From the NCBI RefSeq assembly GCF_012933505.1, contig NZ_JABBNB010000042.1, positions 1 through 42,379 on the forward strand: a stretch of DNA of 42,379 nucleotides, written 5' to 3'. Positions 24,008 to 32,701 of the stretch are shown piece by piece. The position numbers were made by a program, and so were the translations under genes. Positions within the stretch are counted from its first letter, which is position 1; every line of letters starts with the position of its first letter. The notes beneath the pieces were generated by a model. The model ran no database searches and had not been told where the DNA came from. It worked only from the letters and a program-made list of their open reading frames with translations. Origin of the DNA: Gordonia asplenii. GTDB lineage: Bacteria; Actinomycetota; Actinomycetes; Mycobacteriales; Mycobacteriaceae.

Positions 24008-24870
24008 CCACCACCGCACTACCCGCTCGGGTCGGCGTCGTCGGCGGCGGCCGGATGGGCGCGGGCATCGCGCAGGTATTCGCCGCAGGCGGATCCTCGG
24101 TCGTCATCGCCGAGGCCGCCGACCAGTCCGCCGCGCTCGACCGGGTTCGCACCGGACTGCAACGCGCCGACGAGCGCGGCAAGCTCGATGCTCCGGTCGA
24201 CGCGATCGTCGGGCGAGTCCGCACCGTCGCCGGCCCACCCGACCTGCCCGCCGACCTCGACCTCGTCGTCGAGGCCGTCCCGGAGATCCCGGCCCTCAAG
24301 CTCGACGTCCTGACCGCCGTGGAGAAGGCGGTATCGCCGGCGACCACCATCGCCACCAATACGAGTTCCATCGCCATCGCCGAACTCGCTGTGGCGCTTA
24401 CTGATCCGTCCAGATTTCTCGGCACACACTTCTTCAATCCGGTCCCGGCGTCGACTCTCGTCGAACTGGTTCGGGGCCCCTCGACCTCCGACACGGTGCT
24501 CGACGCCGCCCGCAGCTGGGTGCGCGCACTCGGCAAGACCGACATCGTCGTCAACGACTCCCCCGGCTTCGCAACCAGCCGTCTCGGCGTCTGCCTCGGC
24601 CTGGAAGCCATCCGAATGTTGGAGGAAGGCGTCGCCGACGCCGAATCCATCGATCGGGCAATGGAATTGGGCTATCGCCATCCGATGGGACCGCTGCGCT
24701 CGACCGACCTGGTCGGCCTCGACGTCCGCCTCGCAATCGCCGAGCACCTCGCCGCCACCCTGGGCGATCGCTTCACCCCACCGCAGCTTCTTCGCGACAA
24801 GGTAGCCCGTGGCGAAGTGGGACGCAAAGCAGGACAAGGCTTTTACAACTGGAAGGACCAAACGTCATGA
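24004..24870 (+). CDS. paaH: PaaH 3-hydroxyacyl-CoA dehydrogenase
   Basis: 288 residues beginning TTTALPARVGVVGGGRMGAG, the GxGxMG NAD-binding loop, followed by VEAVPEIPALK, TNTSSIAIAELA, the catalytic His in GTHFFNPVP and DSPGFATSRLG, then the C-terminal helical domain with YRHPMGPLRSTDLVG. It oxidises 3-hydroxyadipyl-CoA to 3-oxoadipyl-CoA. The ATG overlaps the paaF stop; the frame is open far upstream but only as a shadow of paaF. Single-domain form, without the second C-terminal domain found in E. coli PaaH. Confidence 0.93.
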   Translation: MTTTALPARVGVVGGGRMGAGIAQVFAAGGSSVVIAEAADQSAALDRVRTGLQRADERGKLDAPVDAIVGRVRTVAGPPDLPADLDLVVEAVPEIPALKLDVLTAVEKAVSPATTIATNTSSIAIAELAVALTDPSRFLGTHFFNPVPASTLVELVRGPSTSDTVLDAARSWVRALGKTDIVVNDSPGFATSRLGVCLGLEAIRMLEEGVADAESIDRAMELGYRHPMGPLRSTDLVGLDVRLAIAEHLAATLGDRFTPPQLLRDKVARGEVGRKAGQGFYNWKDQTS

Positions 24871-25646
24871 CCGTGAACCTGTCCACCGTCGACGGCCTCG
24901 CGACGATCACCCTCGCCCGCCCCAGCGCTCACAACGCACTCGACGTCGAGACGAAGGTCGCTTTCCTCGACGCCGTGACCACCGTCGCCGACGACGCATC
25001 GGTCCGGGCCGTGTTGATCACCGCCGAGGGCAAGAACTTCTGCGTCGGACAGGACCTCGGTGAACACGTCAAGTCGCTGCAGGCCGACCCGTCTACGGCG
25101 ATGGAAACCGTCGACGTCCACTACAACCCGCTGATCCGCGCGCTCGCCGGAATCACCGTCCCGATCGTCGTCGCCGTCTCCGGCGCGTGTGTAGGCGCCG
25201 GTTTCGGCATCGCGCTGGCCGGCGACATCCGCGTAGCGGGCGAGCGAACCAGTTTCGCGACCGCGTTCACCGGCATCGCCCTGGGCGCCGACTCCGGACT
25301 CTCCCACCATCTGGTGTCCAAACTGGGGGCCAGCCGCGCCGCCGGCCTCATGATGCTCGGCGACAAGGTCACCGCGGCCCAGGCGCTCAACTGGGGCCTG
25401 GTCCACCGGGTCGTCGACGATGCCGAGGTGCTAGCCACTGCCACCGAGTTGGCGAACCGCCTCGCTCACGGCCCGACGCAGGCGTTCATCGATGTGAAAT
25501 CGCTGATCAACGCGTCCGACGACGGGCTCGATGCGGCCCTCGACCGCGAGCTGGCGTCCCAGCGTCGGCTGGGCCAGACCGCCGACCACGCCGCGGCCGT
25601 CTCCGCGTTCCTAGCCAAGGAGAAGCCGGTCTTCACCGGTCACTGA
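24867..25646 (+). CDS. paaG: PaaG ring-1,2-epoxyphenylacetyl-CoA isomerase
   Basis: 259 residues, crotonase fold, with the PaaG-type NFCVGQDLGEH loop, GACVGAGFGIALAGD oxyanion region and Asp142 in GADSGLSHHL where hydratases have a Glu. That substitution marks isomerases of the PaaG type, which convert the ring epoxide to oxepin-CoA and also move the double bond in the later beta-oxidation steps. ATGA overlap with paaH. Last gene of this unit. Confidence 0.88.
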   Translation: MTVNLSTVDGLATITLARPSAHNALDVETKVAFLDAVTTVADDASVRAVLITAEGKNFCVGQDLGEHVKSLQADPSTAMETVDVHYNPLIRALAGITVPIVVAVSGACVGAGFGIALAGDIRVAGERTSFATAFTGIALGADSGLSHHLVSKLGASRAAGLMMLGDKVTAAQALNWGLVHRVVDDAEVLATATELANRLAHGPTQAFIDVKSLINASDDGLDAALDRELASQRRLGQTADHAAAVSAFLAKEKPVFTGH

Positions 25647-25686
25647 CAGACCCTTGTGTTTCGGGTCACTTTCCGCGATACTAATT

Positions 25687-25704
25687 ACCGACCGAATAGT
25701 CGGT
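25687..25704. promoter_or_regulatory. Putative PaaR-type operator, paaA promoter
   Basis: ACCGACC-GAATA-GTCGGT, 21 bp ahead of the paaA ATG and just before its AAGGAGG. It differs from the paaZ site only in five central/right-hand bases and shares the left flank AATT. Confidence 0.7.
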
Positions 25705-25724
25705 CAGAAAAGGAGGACGAGCGG

Positions 25725-26696
25725 ATGCCCAGCCCGGCAGATGTTCACGACGTTCCACTCCAGGAGACCTTCGACGCCACGATCGCGGCCGAGCAGCGTA
25801 TCGAACCGCGCGACTGGATGCCCGACGGCTACCGCAAGACGCTGATCCGCCAGATCGCTCAGCACGCACATTCGGAGATCATCGGGATGCAGCCCGAGGG
25901 CAACTGGCTCACCCGTGCGCCGTCGTTGCGCCGCAAAGCGATTCTGACCGCGAAGGTCCAGGACGAGGCCGGTCACGGGATGTACCTCTACTCCGCCGCC
26001 GAAACCCTCGGCGTCGACCGCGAAGATCTGACGACGAAACTGATCGAGGGGCGGCAAAAGTACTCGTCGATCTTCAACTACCCCACCCTCACCTATGCCG
26101 ACGTCGGCACCATCGGCTGGCTGGTCGACGGTGCCGCTATTTGCAACCAAGTTCCGTTGTGCCGCAGTTCATTCGGCCCGTACGCACGCGCGATGATCCG
26201 GGTCTGCAAGGAGGAGTCGTTCCACCAGCGGCAGGGCTACGAACTGCTGACCACCATGATGCGGGGCACCGACGAACAGCGCGCCATGGTGCAGGAGTCG
26301 GTCAATCGGTGGTGGTGGCCCGCGCTGATGATGTTCGGCCCGCCCGACGACCAGTCACCCAACACCGCGCAGTCGATGGCGTGGGGAGTCAAACGGCATA
26401 CGAATGACGAACTGCGCCAACGCTTCGTCGACATGAGCATCCCGCAAGCCCAGGCACTGGGGGTCACCTTCCCCGACCCCGACCTGGCCTGGAACGCCGA
26501 GCGCGGTTCATACGACTTCGGCGAACCGGACTGGAGCGAGTTCATGGCGATCGTCAAAGGCAACGGCCCCACGAACCTCGCGCGAATCGCCCGGCGTCGA
26601 GCAGCACACGAGGACGGCGCCTGGGTCCGCGAAGCCGCGACCGCATTCGCCGCCAAGCAAGCCGGACAGACCCGATCTGAGGAAGTACAACCATGA
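25725..26696 (+). CDS. paaA: PaaA, catalytic subunit of phenylacetyl-CoA epoxidase
   Basis: 323 residues. Ferritin-like diiron oxygenase with carboxylate/His ligand motifs in AKVQDEAGHGMYLYSAAE and CKEESFHQRQGYE, and a WWWPALMMFGPPD stretch characteristic of PaaA. With PaaB, PaaC and PaaE it epoxidises the aromatic ring of phenylacetyl-CoA using O2 and NADPH. AAGGAGG eight bases before the ATG is one of the strongest ribosome-binding sites in the window. First gene of paaABCDEK; stop overlaps paaB (ATGA). Confidence 0.96.
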   Translation: MPSPADVHDVPLQETFDATIAAEQRIEPRDWMPDGYRKTLIRQIAQHAHSEIIGMQPEGNWLTRAPSLRRKAILTAKVQDEAGHGMYLYSAAETLGVDREDLTTKLIEGRQKYSSIFNYPTLTYADVGTIGWLVDGAAICNQVPLCRSSFGPYARAMIRVCKEESFHQRQGYELLTTMMRGTDEQRAMVQESVNRWWWPALMMFGPPDDQSPNTAQSMAWGVKRHTNDELRQRFVDMSIPQAQALGVTFPDPDLAWNAERGSYDFGEPDWSEFMAIVKGNGPTNLARIARRRAAHEDGAWVREAATAFAAKQAGQTRSEEVQP

Positions 26697-26992
26697 GCGA
26701 CAACACGATTCGCGGCAACTGGCCACTCTATGAGGTATTCGTGCGGGGCAAGCGCGGACTCAACCACGTCCACGTCGGTTCCCTGCACGCCGCCGACGAC
26801 GAGATGGCGCTGCGGCACGCCCGCGACGTGTACACCCGGCGCAATGAAGGTGTCAGCATCTGGGTGATGCGCTCGGATCTCATCCTGGCCACCAGCCCGT
26901 CGGAGAAGGACCCCTTCTTCGCGCCCAGCGGTGACAAGGTGTACCGCCACCCCACCTTCTACGACATCCCCGACAACGTCCCCCACATGTGA
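26693..26992 (+). CDS. paaB: PaaB, structural subunit of the epoxidase
   Basis: 99 residues, NWPLYEVFVRGKRGLNHVHVGSLHA then ALRHARDVYTRRNEGVSIWVM, typical PaaB. It has no metal site; it bridges PaaAC heterodimers in the multicomponent enzyme and has the usual length. ATGA overlap with paaA; 12-bp gap to paaC. Confidence 0.96.
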   Translation: MSDNTIRGNWPLYEVFVRGKRGLNHVHVGSLHAADDEMALRHARDVYTRRNEGVSIWVMRSDLILATSPSEKDPFFAPSGDKVYRHPTFYDIPDNVPHM

Positions 26993-27004
26993 GTTGAACT
27001 GAAG

Positions 27005-27922
27005 ATGATCGATCACGACAACGCGTACCAAGTGCTGGTGGACGAGGATTCCCACGGGCAGTGGGCGTTCGGCACCAGCTTCGACGACCCGCTCGCCGGC
27101 GTCGACACCACCGTTCCCGACGATGTCGACCTGCACGCCCTCGCCCTGTACTGCTGCGCCCTCGGCGACGACGCGCTGCTGTCGGCCCAGCGTCTGGCCG
27201 AATGGAACACGCGCGCACCGGAACTGGAAGAAGAGGTCGCGCTCGCCAACGTCGGGCTGGACCTGCTCGGCCAGGCCCGATTGCTGCTCGCGCGCGCCGC
27301 GGCCGCCGATGGCACCGTGGTGCCGCACATTTCGGCGACGTCGCCGATACCCGCCGAGGACGCACTGGCCTTCTTCCGCGACGAGCCCTCGTTCGCGAAC
27401 GTCCATCTCGTCGAACTCGACAACGGCGACTTCGCGCAGACCATGGTCCGCCTCCTGGTGTTCGCGACCTGGCGGCTGGCACTCTTCGCGCGACTGCGTG
27501 ATTCACGCGATCCGGTGCTGGCGGCCGTCGCACACAAGGGAGTCAAGGAGCTCACCTACCACCGTGACTACGCGGCCCGATGGGTCGTCACGCTGGGCTG
27601 CGGAACCGAGGAATCCCGACGTCGACTCCTCGACGGACTCGCCTTCGTCTGGCCGTACGTCGACGAGTTGTTCGTCCCCACCACGACCGACATCGCGCTG
27701 GCGGCCGTCGGGGTCGGTGTCGACCCGCGTGACTTGCGCGAGGAGTTCGACGCCGTGCTCGCCCAGGTACTCAAAGCTGCGGAAGTCGAACTGCCGCAAG
27801 GCCATACGATCGGGCGCGTCGGCGGCCGCGCGGGTCGCGACGGCGTACACACCGAGGCGATGGGCTACCTCCTCGCCGAGATGCAGAGCGTCGCTCGCGC
27901 CCACCCGGAAGGGGTCTGGTGA
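27005..27922 (+). CDS. paaC: PaaC, second ferritin-like subunit of the epoxidase
   Basis: 305 residues, longer than the 248-residue E. coli form through an N-terminal segment. Key stretches: EVALANVGLDLLGQARLLL, ENGDFAQT-like NGDFAQTMVRLLVF, and KGVKELTYHRDYAARWVV. PaaC pairs with PaaA and stabilises it but has lost most diiron ligands in the family. Stop overlaps the paaD start (TGATG). Confidence 0.95.
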   Translation: MIDHDNAYQVLVDEDSHGQWAFGTSFDDPLAGVDTTVPDDVDLHALALYCCALGDDALLSAQRLAEWNTRAPELEEEVALANVGLDLLGQARLLLARAAAADGTVVPHISATSPIPAEDALAFFRDEPSFANVHLVELDNGDFAQTMVRLLVFATWRLALFARLRDSRDPVLAAVAHKGVKELTYHRDYAARWVVTLGCGTEESRRRLLDGLAFVWPYVDELFVPTTTDIALAAVGVGVDPRDLREEFDAVLAQVLKAAEVELPQGHTIGRVGGRAGRDGVHTEAMGYLLAEMQSVARAHPEGVW

Positions 27923-28431
27923 TGACAGTCGCCACACACCTGTCTCCTGTCGAGATCGTCGGAGCTGTGCTCGACCCGGAGATGCCCTTGCTGACCCTGA
28001 CCGACCTCGGCATCATCCGGGACGTGACCGTCGGACCCGACGACGCCGTGACGGTAACGATCACACCCACCTACTCGGGCTGCCCGGCGATGGGCACCAT
28101 CCGCGACGACATCGAATCCTCATTGCAGCGCAACGGATTCGACGACGTGACGATCGTCACCAGCCTCACCCCGGCATGGAGCTCGGACTGGATCACCCCG
28201 GTCGGCGTGGACAAACTCCGCGCGGCGGGATATTCACCGCCCGGGCCCGCGCCCGCCCGGACGTCGGGCCCGATTCCGCTGACGCTCACGACGCGTCCGC
28301 GCCCGGTGAACTGCCCGCAATGCGGGTCGGCACATACCACGCTGCGTTCCGAATTCGGCGCAACCCTCTGCAAGGCCCAGTACTGCTGCATCGACTGCGG
28401 CGAACCCTTCGACCATGTGAAGGAGATCTGA
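27922..28431 (+). CDS. paaD: PaaD, iron-sulfur maturation-type accessory protein
   Basis: 169 residues: MIP18/DUF59 domain (ILDPEMPLLTLTDLG-like VLDPEMPLLTLTDLGIIRDV, PTYSGCPAMG) plus a C-terminal zinc ribbon (CPQCGS and CCIDCGEPFDH). It is needed for phenylacetyl-CoA epoxidase activity, probably for iron-sulfur cluster assembly on PaaE (family knowledge). ATG at 27922 overlaps the paaC stop; a GTG one codon earlier is possible. TGATG overlap with paaE. Confidence 0.94.
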   Translation: MTVATHLSPVEIVGAVLDPEMPLLTLTDLGIIRDVTVGPDDAVTVTITPTYSGCPAMGTIRDDIESSLQRNGFDDVTIVTSLTPAWSSDWITPVGVDKLRAAGYSPPGPAPARTSGPIPLTLTTRPRPVNCPQCGSAHTTLRSEFGATLCKAQYCCIDCGEPFDHVKEI

Positions 28432-29489
28432 TGAGCCGCGACTTCAACACACTCACCGTCGCCGACGTCGAGCAACTCTGCGACGACGCCGTCGCAGTGC
28501 GCTTCGACGTTCCCTCAGACCTGTTGCCGGACTACGACTTTCGCCCGGGTCAGTCGCTGACCCTGCGACGTGTCATCGACGGCGTCGAGCATCGGCGCTC
28601 TTACTCCATCTGCTCGCCCGCCGGTAGTCCGCCGCGGGTCGGCGTCCGCGAGGTCAACGAGGGGCTCTTCTCGACCTGGCTGGTCAACAACGTCCGCGCC
28701 GGCGATCAGGTCGAAGTCGGCCCACCCACCGGCACCTTCGCCGCCGATCCGTCCACTGGCGGGCGCCATCTCCTCATCGCGGCCGGATCGGGAATCACGC
28801 CGATGCTCTCCATCGCGGCGTCGATGCTCGCCAACCCCGACGCCGAGGTGATCCTGGTGTACGCGAACCGGCGGACCCGCTCGGTCATGTTCACCGAAGA
28901 ACTCGCCGACCTCAAAGATCAATACGGGCCTCGACTCGACATCATCCACATCCTGTCCCGAGAGCCGCGCGAGGTGGAACTGTTCAGCGGTCGCCTCGAC
29001 TCCGACCGCCTCGAGGAGATTCTCGACACCGTGCTCCCCACCGGCGACATCGACCACTTCTGGTTGTGCGGACCTTACGAAATGGTCAGCGGCGCAGAGC
29101 AATCCCTCACTGAGCGCGGCATCGGCAAAGACCGCATCCACCACGAGCTGTTTTACGTCGAGGCAACGCCGCCACCGATCGAGAAGCACCGCGAACCCGG
29201 CGTCGAGGGACCGACCAGCGAGGTCAGCATCATCCTCGACGGCCGCACCGTCACCGGAACACTCTCCCAGGACGAATCGATCCTCGACGCCGGGGAGAAC
29301 CTCCGTCCCGACCTGCCGTTCGCCTGCAAGGGCGGCGTCTGCGGCACCTGCCGCGCGAAGGTCACCTGCGGCGAGGTCGACATGCGTCGCAACTACGCGC
29401 TCGAGGACTCCGAGGTCGCCGCCGGATTCGTCCTCACCTGCCAAGCATTCCCCACCAGCCCGACCGTCACCGTCGACTTCGACGCCTGA
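28431..29489 (+). CDS. paaE: PaaE, reductase of the epoxidase
   Basis: 352 residues: FAD domain (FRPGQSLTLRR, RRSYSICSP), NAD domain (LIAAGSGITPMLSI, LCGPYEMVSGAE), and a [2Fe-2S] domain with Cys299, Cys304, Cys307 and Cys337. It moves electrons from NADPH to the PaaAC diiron centre. The start overlaps the paaD stop; the longer open frame upstream is the shadow of paaC and paaD. It is a paralogue of the reductase at 18533. Confidence 0.95.
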   Translation: MSRDFNTLTVADVEQLCDDAVAVRFDVPSDLLPDYDFRPGQSLTLRRVIDGVEHRRSYSICSPAGSPPRVGVREVNEGLFSTWLVNNVRAGDQVEVGPPTGTFAADPSTGGRHLLIAAGSGITPMLSIAASMLANPDAEVILVYANRRTRSVMFTEELADLKDQYGPRLDIIHILSREPREVELFSGRLDSDRLEEILDTVLPTGDIDHFWLCGPYEMVSGAEQSLTERGIGKDRIHHELFYVEATPPPIEKHREPGVEGPTSEVSIILDGRTVTGTLSQDESILDAGENLRPDLPFACKGGVCGTCRAKVTCGEVDMRRNYALEDSEVAAGFVLTCQAFPTSPTVTVDFDA

Positions 29490-29504
29490 TTACTGGAGAC
29501 CACC

Positions 29505-30809
29505 ATGACCAGTACCGTGTCCCCACCGTCCTCTCGTTCCCTCGAGTTCGCTTCCCGCGACGAGATCGCCAATGCGCAGTTGCACCGGCTGCGCTGGTCC
29601 GTGCAACACGCCTACGACAACGTGCCGCACTATCGAAAGTCGTTCGACACCAAGGGAGTTCACCCCTCAGACTTGAAACAGCTGTCAGATCTGGCGCTGT
29701 TCCCGTTTACCGCGAAGGCCGACCTGCGCGAGAACTACCCCTTCGGCATGCTGGCCGTGCCGCAGGATCAGGTGTCCCGCGTGCACGCGTCGTCAGGGAC
29801 GACGGGTCGCCCCACCGTCGTCGGATACACCGCCAACGACATCAGCAACTGGGCCGATCTGGTCGCACGCAGCCTCAGCGCGGCCGGGGTCAAGCGCGGC
29901 GACAAGGTGCACGTCGCCTACGGGTACGGACTGTTCACCGGTGGCCTGGGCGCCCACTACGGCGCGGAACGGTTGGGCGCCACGGTGATTCCGATGTCGG
30001 GCGGCATGACCGACCGGCAGATCCAATTGATCGACGACTTCAAACCCGATGCGATCATGGTGACTCCGTCGTACATGCTGACCATCGTCGACGCGATGAT
30101 CAGCAAGGGCATCGACCCGGCGTCGACCTCGCTGCGGACCGGCGTGTTCGGAGCGGAGCCGTGGACCGAACAGATGCGCCGCGAGTTGGAGCAGACGTTG
30201 GGGATGGACGCGGTCGACATCTATGGATTGTCGGAGGTGATGGGCCCGGGCGTCGCCCAGGAATGTGTGGAGACCAAGGACGGACTGCACATCTGGGAGG
30301 ACCATTTCTATCCCGAGATCATCGATCCGATGACCGGTGAGGTGCTCCCCGACGGAGAGAAGGGCGAACTGGTCTTCACCTCCCTGTCCAAAGAGGCGAT
30401 GCCGATCATCCGTTACCGCACAAGGGATCTCACCCGGCTGCTGCCGGGTACCGCACGCACCGTCCGGCGGATGGAGAAGGTCACCGGCCGCACCGACGAC
30501 ATGATCATCTTGCGCGGGGTGAACCTCTTCCCCACTCAGATCGAGGAGCTCATCCTCACTGTTCCCGCGCTGGCCCCGCAGTTCCAGTGTGTCCTGAGCC
30601 GCGAGGGCCGGATGGACCAGCTCACCGTCCGCGTGGAGCCGCGCTCCGACGCCGCGACCGCCGAACACGACGAGGCTGCCGCGGTGCTGCGCAAGCAGAT
30701 CAAGGATCGGATCGGCGTGACCGTCGCGGTCGAAGTGTCCGAACCCGGCTCGCTCGTGCGATCGACAGGAAAGGCCCAGCGGCTCATCGACAATCGCCCC
30801 AAGGACTGA
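29505..30809 (+). CDS. paaK: PaaK phenylacetate-CoA ligase
   Basis: 434 residues, AMP-forming: P-loop SSGTTGRPTVVGYT, YGLSEVMGPGVAQE, RYRTRDLTRLLPG and GRTDDMIILRGVNLFP are all PaaK signatures. It converts phenylacetate to phenylacetyl-CoA, the first step and the source of the pathway inducer. CTGGAG lies ahead of the ATG, 15 bp after paaE. Sixth gene of the operon. Confidence 0.96.
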   Translation: MTSTVSPPSSRSLEFASRDEIANAQLHRLRWSVQHAYDNVPHYRKSFDTKGVHPSDLKQLSDLALFPFTAKADLRENYPFGMLAVPQDQVSRVHASSGTTGRPTVVGYTANDISNWADLVARSLSAAGVKRGDKVHVAYGYGLFTGGLGAHYGAERLGATVIPMSGGMTDRQIQLIDDFKPDAIMVTPSYMLTIVDAMISKGIDPASTSLRTGVFGAEPWTEQMRRELEQTLGMDAVDIYGLSEVMGPGVAQECVETKDGLHIWEDHFYPEIIDPMTGEVLPDGEKGELVFTSLSKEAMPIIRYRTRDLTRLLPGTARTVRRMEKVTGRTDDMIILRGVNLFPTQIEELILTVPALAPQFQCVLSREGRMDQLTVRVEPRSDAATAEHDEAAAVLRKQIKDRIGVTVAVEVSEPGSLVRSTGKAQRLIDNRPKD

Positions 30810-30815
30810 TCGCCG

Positions 30816-31784
30816 ATGCTCCTGCGGTCCCCCGGTATCCGCTCTGCCGACTTCGACGAGTGGCGCGACGCCATCTCCGATGCGTTCGTGCCGCTCGACG
30901 CTGTGCCGTGGGACTCGCGGGGTGCGATCTTTCGCGGTGGGCTGAGTTCGGTGACGCTCGGCGACCTTCAGTTGTCGGAGGTGATGGGCCAGCGGACGCG
31001 AGTCAGTCGCTCGGCGTCGACCATCAAGCGCGCCGATCCGGGGGTCATCAAGGTGGCCTTGCAGCTCGCCGGGCATTCGGCTGTGCGCCAACGAGATCGG
31101 AGCGCACAACTCGGGCCGGGCGACATCTCGATCTACGACACCAGCGAGCGCTACGAGTTGGCCCTCGCCGACGAATTCGACATGCTGGTGGCGGTGGTTC
31201 CGCGCACGTCGCTGCGGGTCAGCGAACATGAGCTGCACGAGGGGACGGCACGCACGGTGCCGACGTCGAACGGCATCGGGGCGCTGCTACTTCCACTGTT
31301 GCACTCGCTGAGTCTGCAGAGTGCGGGTGAACCCGATGGCATCAGCAGTCCGCTGGTGACCGACGCCGTAGCCGACCTCATCAGTGCCGCGCTGCGGGCC
31401 GGCGCGCCCGACGACGCGCTCGGTGCGGGCGAGACGATCCTACTCAGCGCACAGTCGTACATCGAGGGACACCTGGGCGATATCTGCCTGTCCCCCAAGT
31501 CAATTGCCGCCCACCACCATGTCTCCGTGCGCTACCTGCAGAAGTTGTTCGCACAGGAGAATCTGACGGTGGCCGGCTACATCCGCACCCGTCGACTGGA
31601 GCGGTGTCGTCGGGACCTGGCCGATCCGCTGCAGTCGCACCGAAGCGTCGGCGCGATCTGCGCCGCGAACGGAATAGTCGAAGCCTCGCATTTCTCGCGA
31701 CTGTTCAAAGAGATGTACGGCATGTCGCCGCGAACATTTCGGGAAACCGAGATGTCGCTCCGCGCCGCGAGCGCTCAGGCGTAG
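30816..31784 (+). CDS. AraC-family regulator at the end of the paa operon
   Basis: 322 residues. The N-terminal half is an AraC-binding-like domain (DEWRDAISDAFVPLD ... GDISIYDTSERYEL) and the last 110 residues are the two-helix-turn-helix DNA-binding domain (ISPKSIAAHHHVS-like LSPKSIAAHHHVSVRYLQKLF; SHFSRLFKEMYGMSPRTFRE). The same architecture occurs at 35559; both open with WRxxIxxAFVPL, so the two are paralogues. Six bp after paaK, thus probably in the paa transcript. It could activate paa or a feeder pathway such as the nearby dehydrogenases. Confidence 0.9.
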   Translation: MLLRSPGIRSADFDEWRDAISDAFVPLDAVPWDSRGAIFRGGLSSVTLGDLQLSEVMGQRTRVSRSASTIKRADPGVIKVALQLAGHSAVRQRDRSAQLGPGDISIYDTSERYELALADEFDMLVAVVPRTSLRVSEHELHEGTARTVPTSNGIGALLLPLLHSLSLQSAGEPDGISSPLVTDAVADLISAALRAGAPDDALGAGETILLSAQSYIEGHLGDICLSPKSIAAHHHVSVRYLQKLFAQENLTVAGYIRTRRLERCRRDLADPLQSHRSVGAICAANGIVEASHFSRLFKEMYGMSPRTFRETEMSLRAASAQA

Positions 31785-31788
31785 ACGC

Positions 31789-32028
31789 CGCACCCCTCCG
31801 CTCCCCGAGTGCCGAAGCGAGGCGCCGTGCTGAGCGAGGAACGAGTCGAAGTAAACGAGCTTCGGTGTAACGAGGGGTCCGGCGAGCCGAAAGACCAACC
31901 CCACCACCGTCACCCTCCACGACCGCACCCCTCCGCTCCCCGAGTGCCGAAGCGAGGAACGAGCTCGGTGTAACGAGGGGTCCGGCGAGCCGAAAGACCA
32001 ACCCGACCACCGTCACCCTTCGCGACCG
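31789..32028 (+). repeat. Two-copy tandem repeat after the AraC gene
   Basis: Units at 31789-31923 (135 bp) and 31924-32028 (105 bp) share CGCACCCCTCCGCTCCCCG at the start and GTAACGAGGGGTCCGGCGAG / CCGAAAGACCAACCC later; the first has a 30-bp insertion containing the GCGCCGTGCTGAGCGAG module of the dispersed element. It begins four bases after the AraC stop codon. Confidence 0.8.
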
Positions 32029-32153
32029 CACCTGTTGCGTCACAGTGATTTCGACACGGGCCTCGGCTAGCGCTACTTCGACTCGGCTAGCGCCTCGCTC
32101 AGCACGGCGCTCGGACCGGCTCAACCTGGATCCACCGGCCGAAGCGCCGCTCT

Positions 32154-32394
32154 GCTGGTTGAGCCGGACGAGGCGCTAGCCGAGTCCGTGTCGAAACCTC
32201 TCAGCCACAACGACTTTCGACGGTCCGCGCCAATATCGCGATGTCACCCGGCAAGTGTCGCGTGTGCACCCTATGGGTGCACACGCCTCGATGTTCGATT
32301 CCATCAGAGTTCGACAAGTACGCTGCCATCAAATGCATTGTGGTACAGAGGTTTCGACACGCTCGTCGCTAGCGCTCCTCGCGGCTCAACCAGC
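32154..32394 (+). repeat. Dispersed element, copy 2 (241 bp)
   Basis: Starts GCTGGTTGAGCCGGACGAG and ends GCGGCTCAACCAGC. The interior hairpin is GTGTGCACCC-TAT-GGGTGCACAC and the CATCAAATGCATTGTGGTAC stretch is intact. It lies between the convergent AraC and alcohol dehydrogenase genes. Confidence 0.85.
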
Positions 32395-32648
32395 AGATGG
32401 GGCCTACCGTCGGTGAATTCAGGCTCAACCAGCGAAATGAGCTCACCATCGGTGGAACCAGGCCGAGCGCCTTCGGTGACGGGCTCCGATCTATCGAAAT
32501 TCGCACGCTGACAATGTATTTCAGCCGAGACGATTCGTCGCCGGACCGGCCACTCGACTTCGACACAATCGCTCGTACCCCGCTTAGCACGGTGCGCCAC
32601 GCTACGACACTCCGGACGAAGGGCACTGTCTCGCCCCACAACCGCAAA

Positions 32649-32676
32649 GTGCGGCGGGGGCCCGCCCCCGCCGCAC
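32649..32676 (-). terminator. GC-rich hairpin terminator after alcohol dehydrogenase
   Basis: Perfect 13-bp arms (GTGCGGCGGGGGC and its complement) with a 2-base loop. Between it and the stop codon are four tandem octamers (TGAGGTGG on the minus strand, 32677-32708), whose first TGA is the gene's stop codon. No U-tract. Confidence 0.75.
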
Positions 32677-32701
32677 CTCACCACCTCACCACCTCACCAC
32701 C

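Larger units (their letters stand above)
31785..32701. repeat. 917-bp repeat-filled tail-to-tail gap
   Basis: No credible gene. Contents in order: tandem repeat (31789-32028), an inverted end-module of the dispersed element (about 32051-32124, which on the minus strand reads GAGGCGCTAGCCGAGTCGAA and resembles the long form seen in copy 1), full element copy 2 (32154-32394), a further decayed end-module to about 32470, about 170 bp without recognisable signal, then the hairpin and octamer tract downstream of the alcohol dehydrogenase gene. Confidence 0.75.

Noticed and set aside
26237..27406. 389-residue minus-strand open frame opposite paaA-paaC
   Set aside because: Antisense shadow of well-supported paa genes.
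27123..28430. Extended paaE open frame giving 788 residues
   Set aside because: The upstream part is the shifted frame of paaC and paaD; the family begins at 28431.
29793..31238. 481-residue minus-strand open frame opposite paaK
   Set aside because: Antisense shadow rich in His/Arg/Asp with no domain; paaK on the plus strand is certain.
32349..32511. Short open frames inside the repeat blocks (also at 38139-38414 and 10153-10482)
   Set aside because: They recur only because the repeat recurs, lack ribosome-binding sites and encode Arg/Ser-rich sequence.
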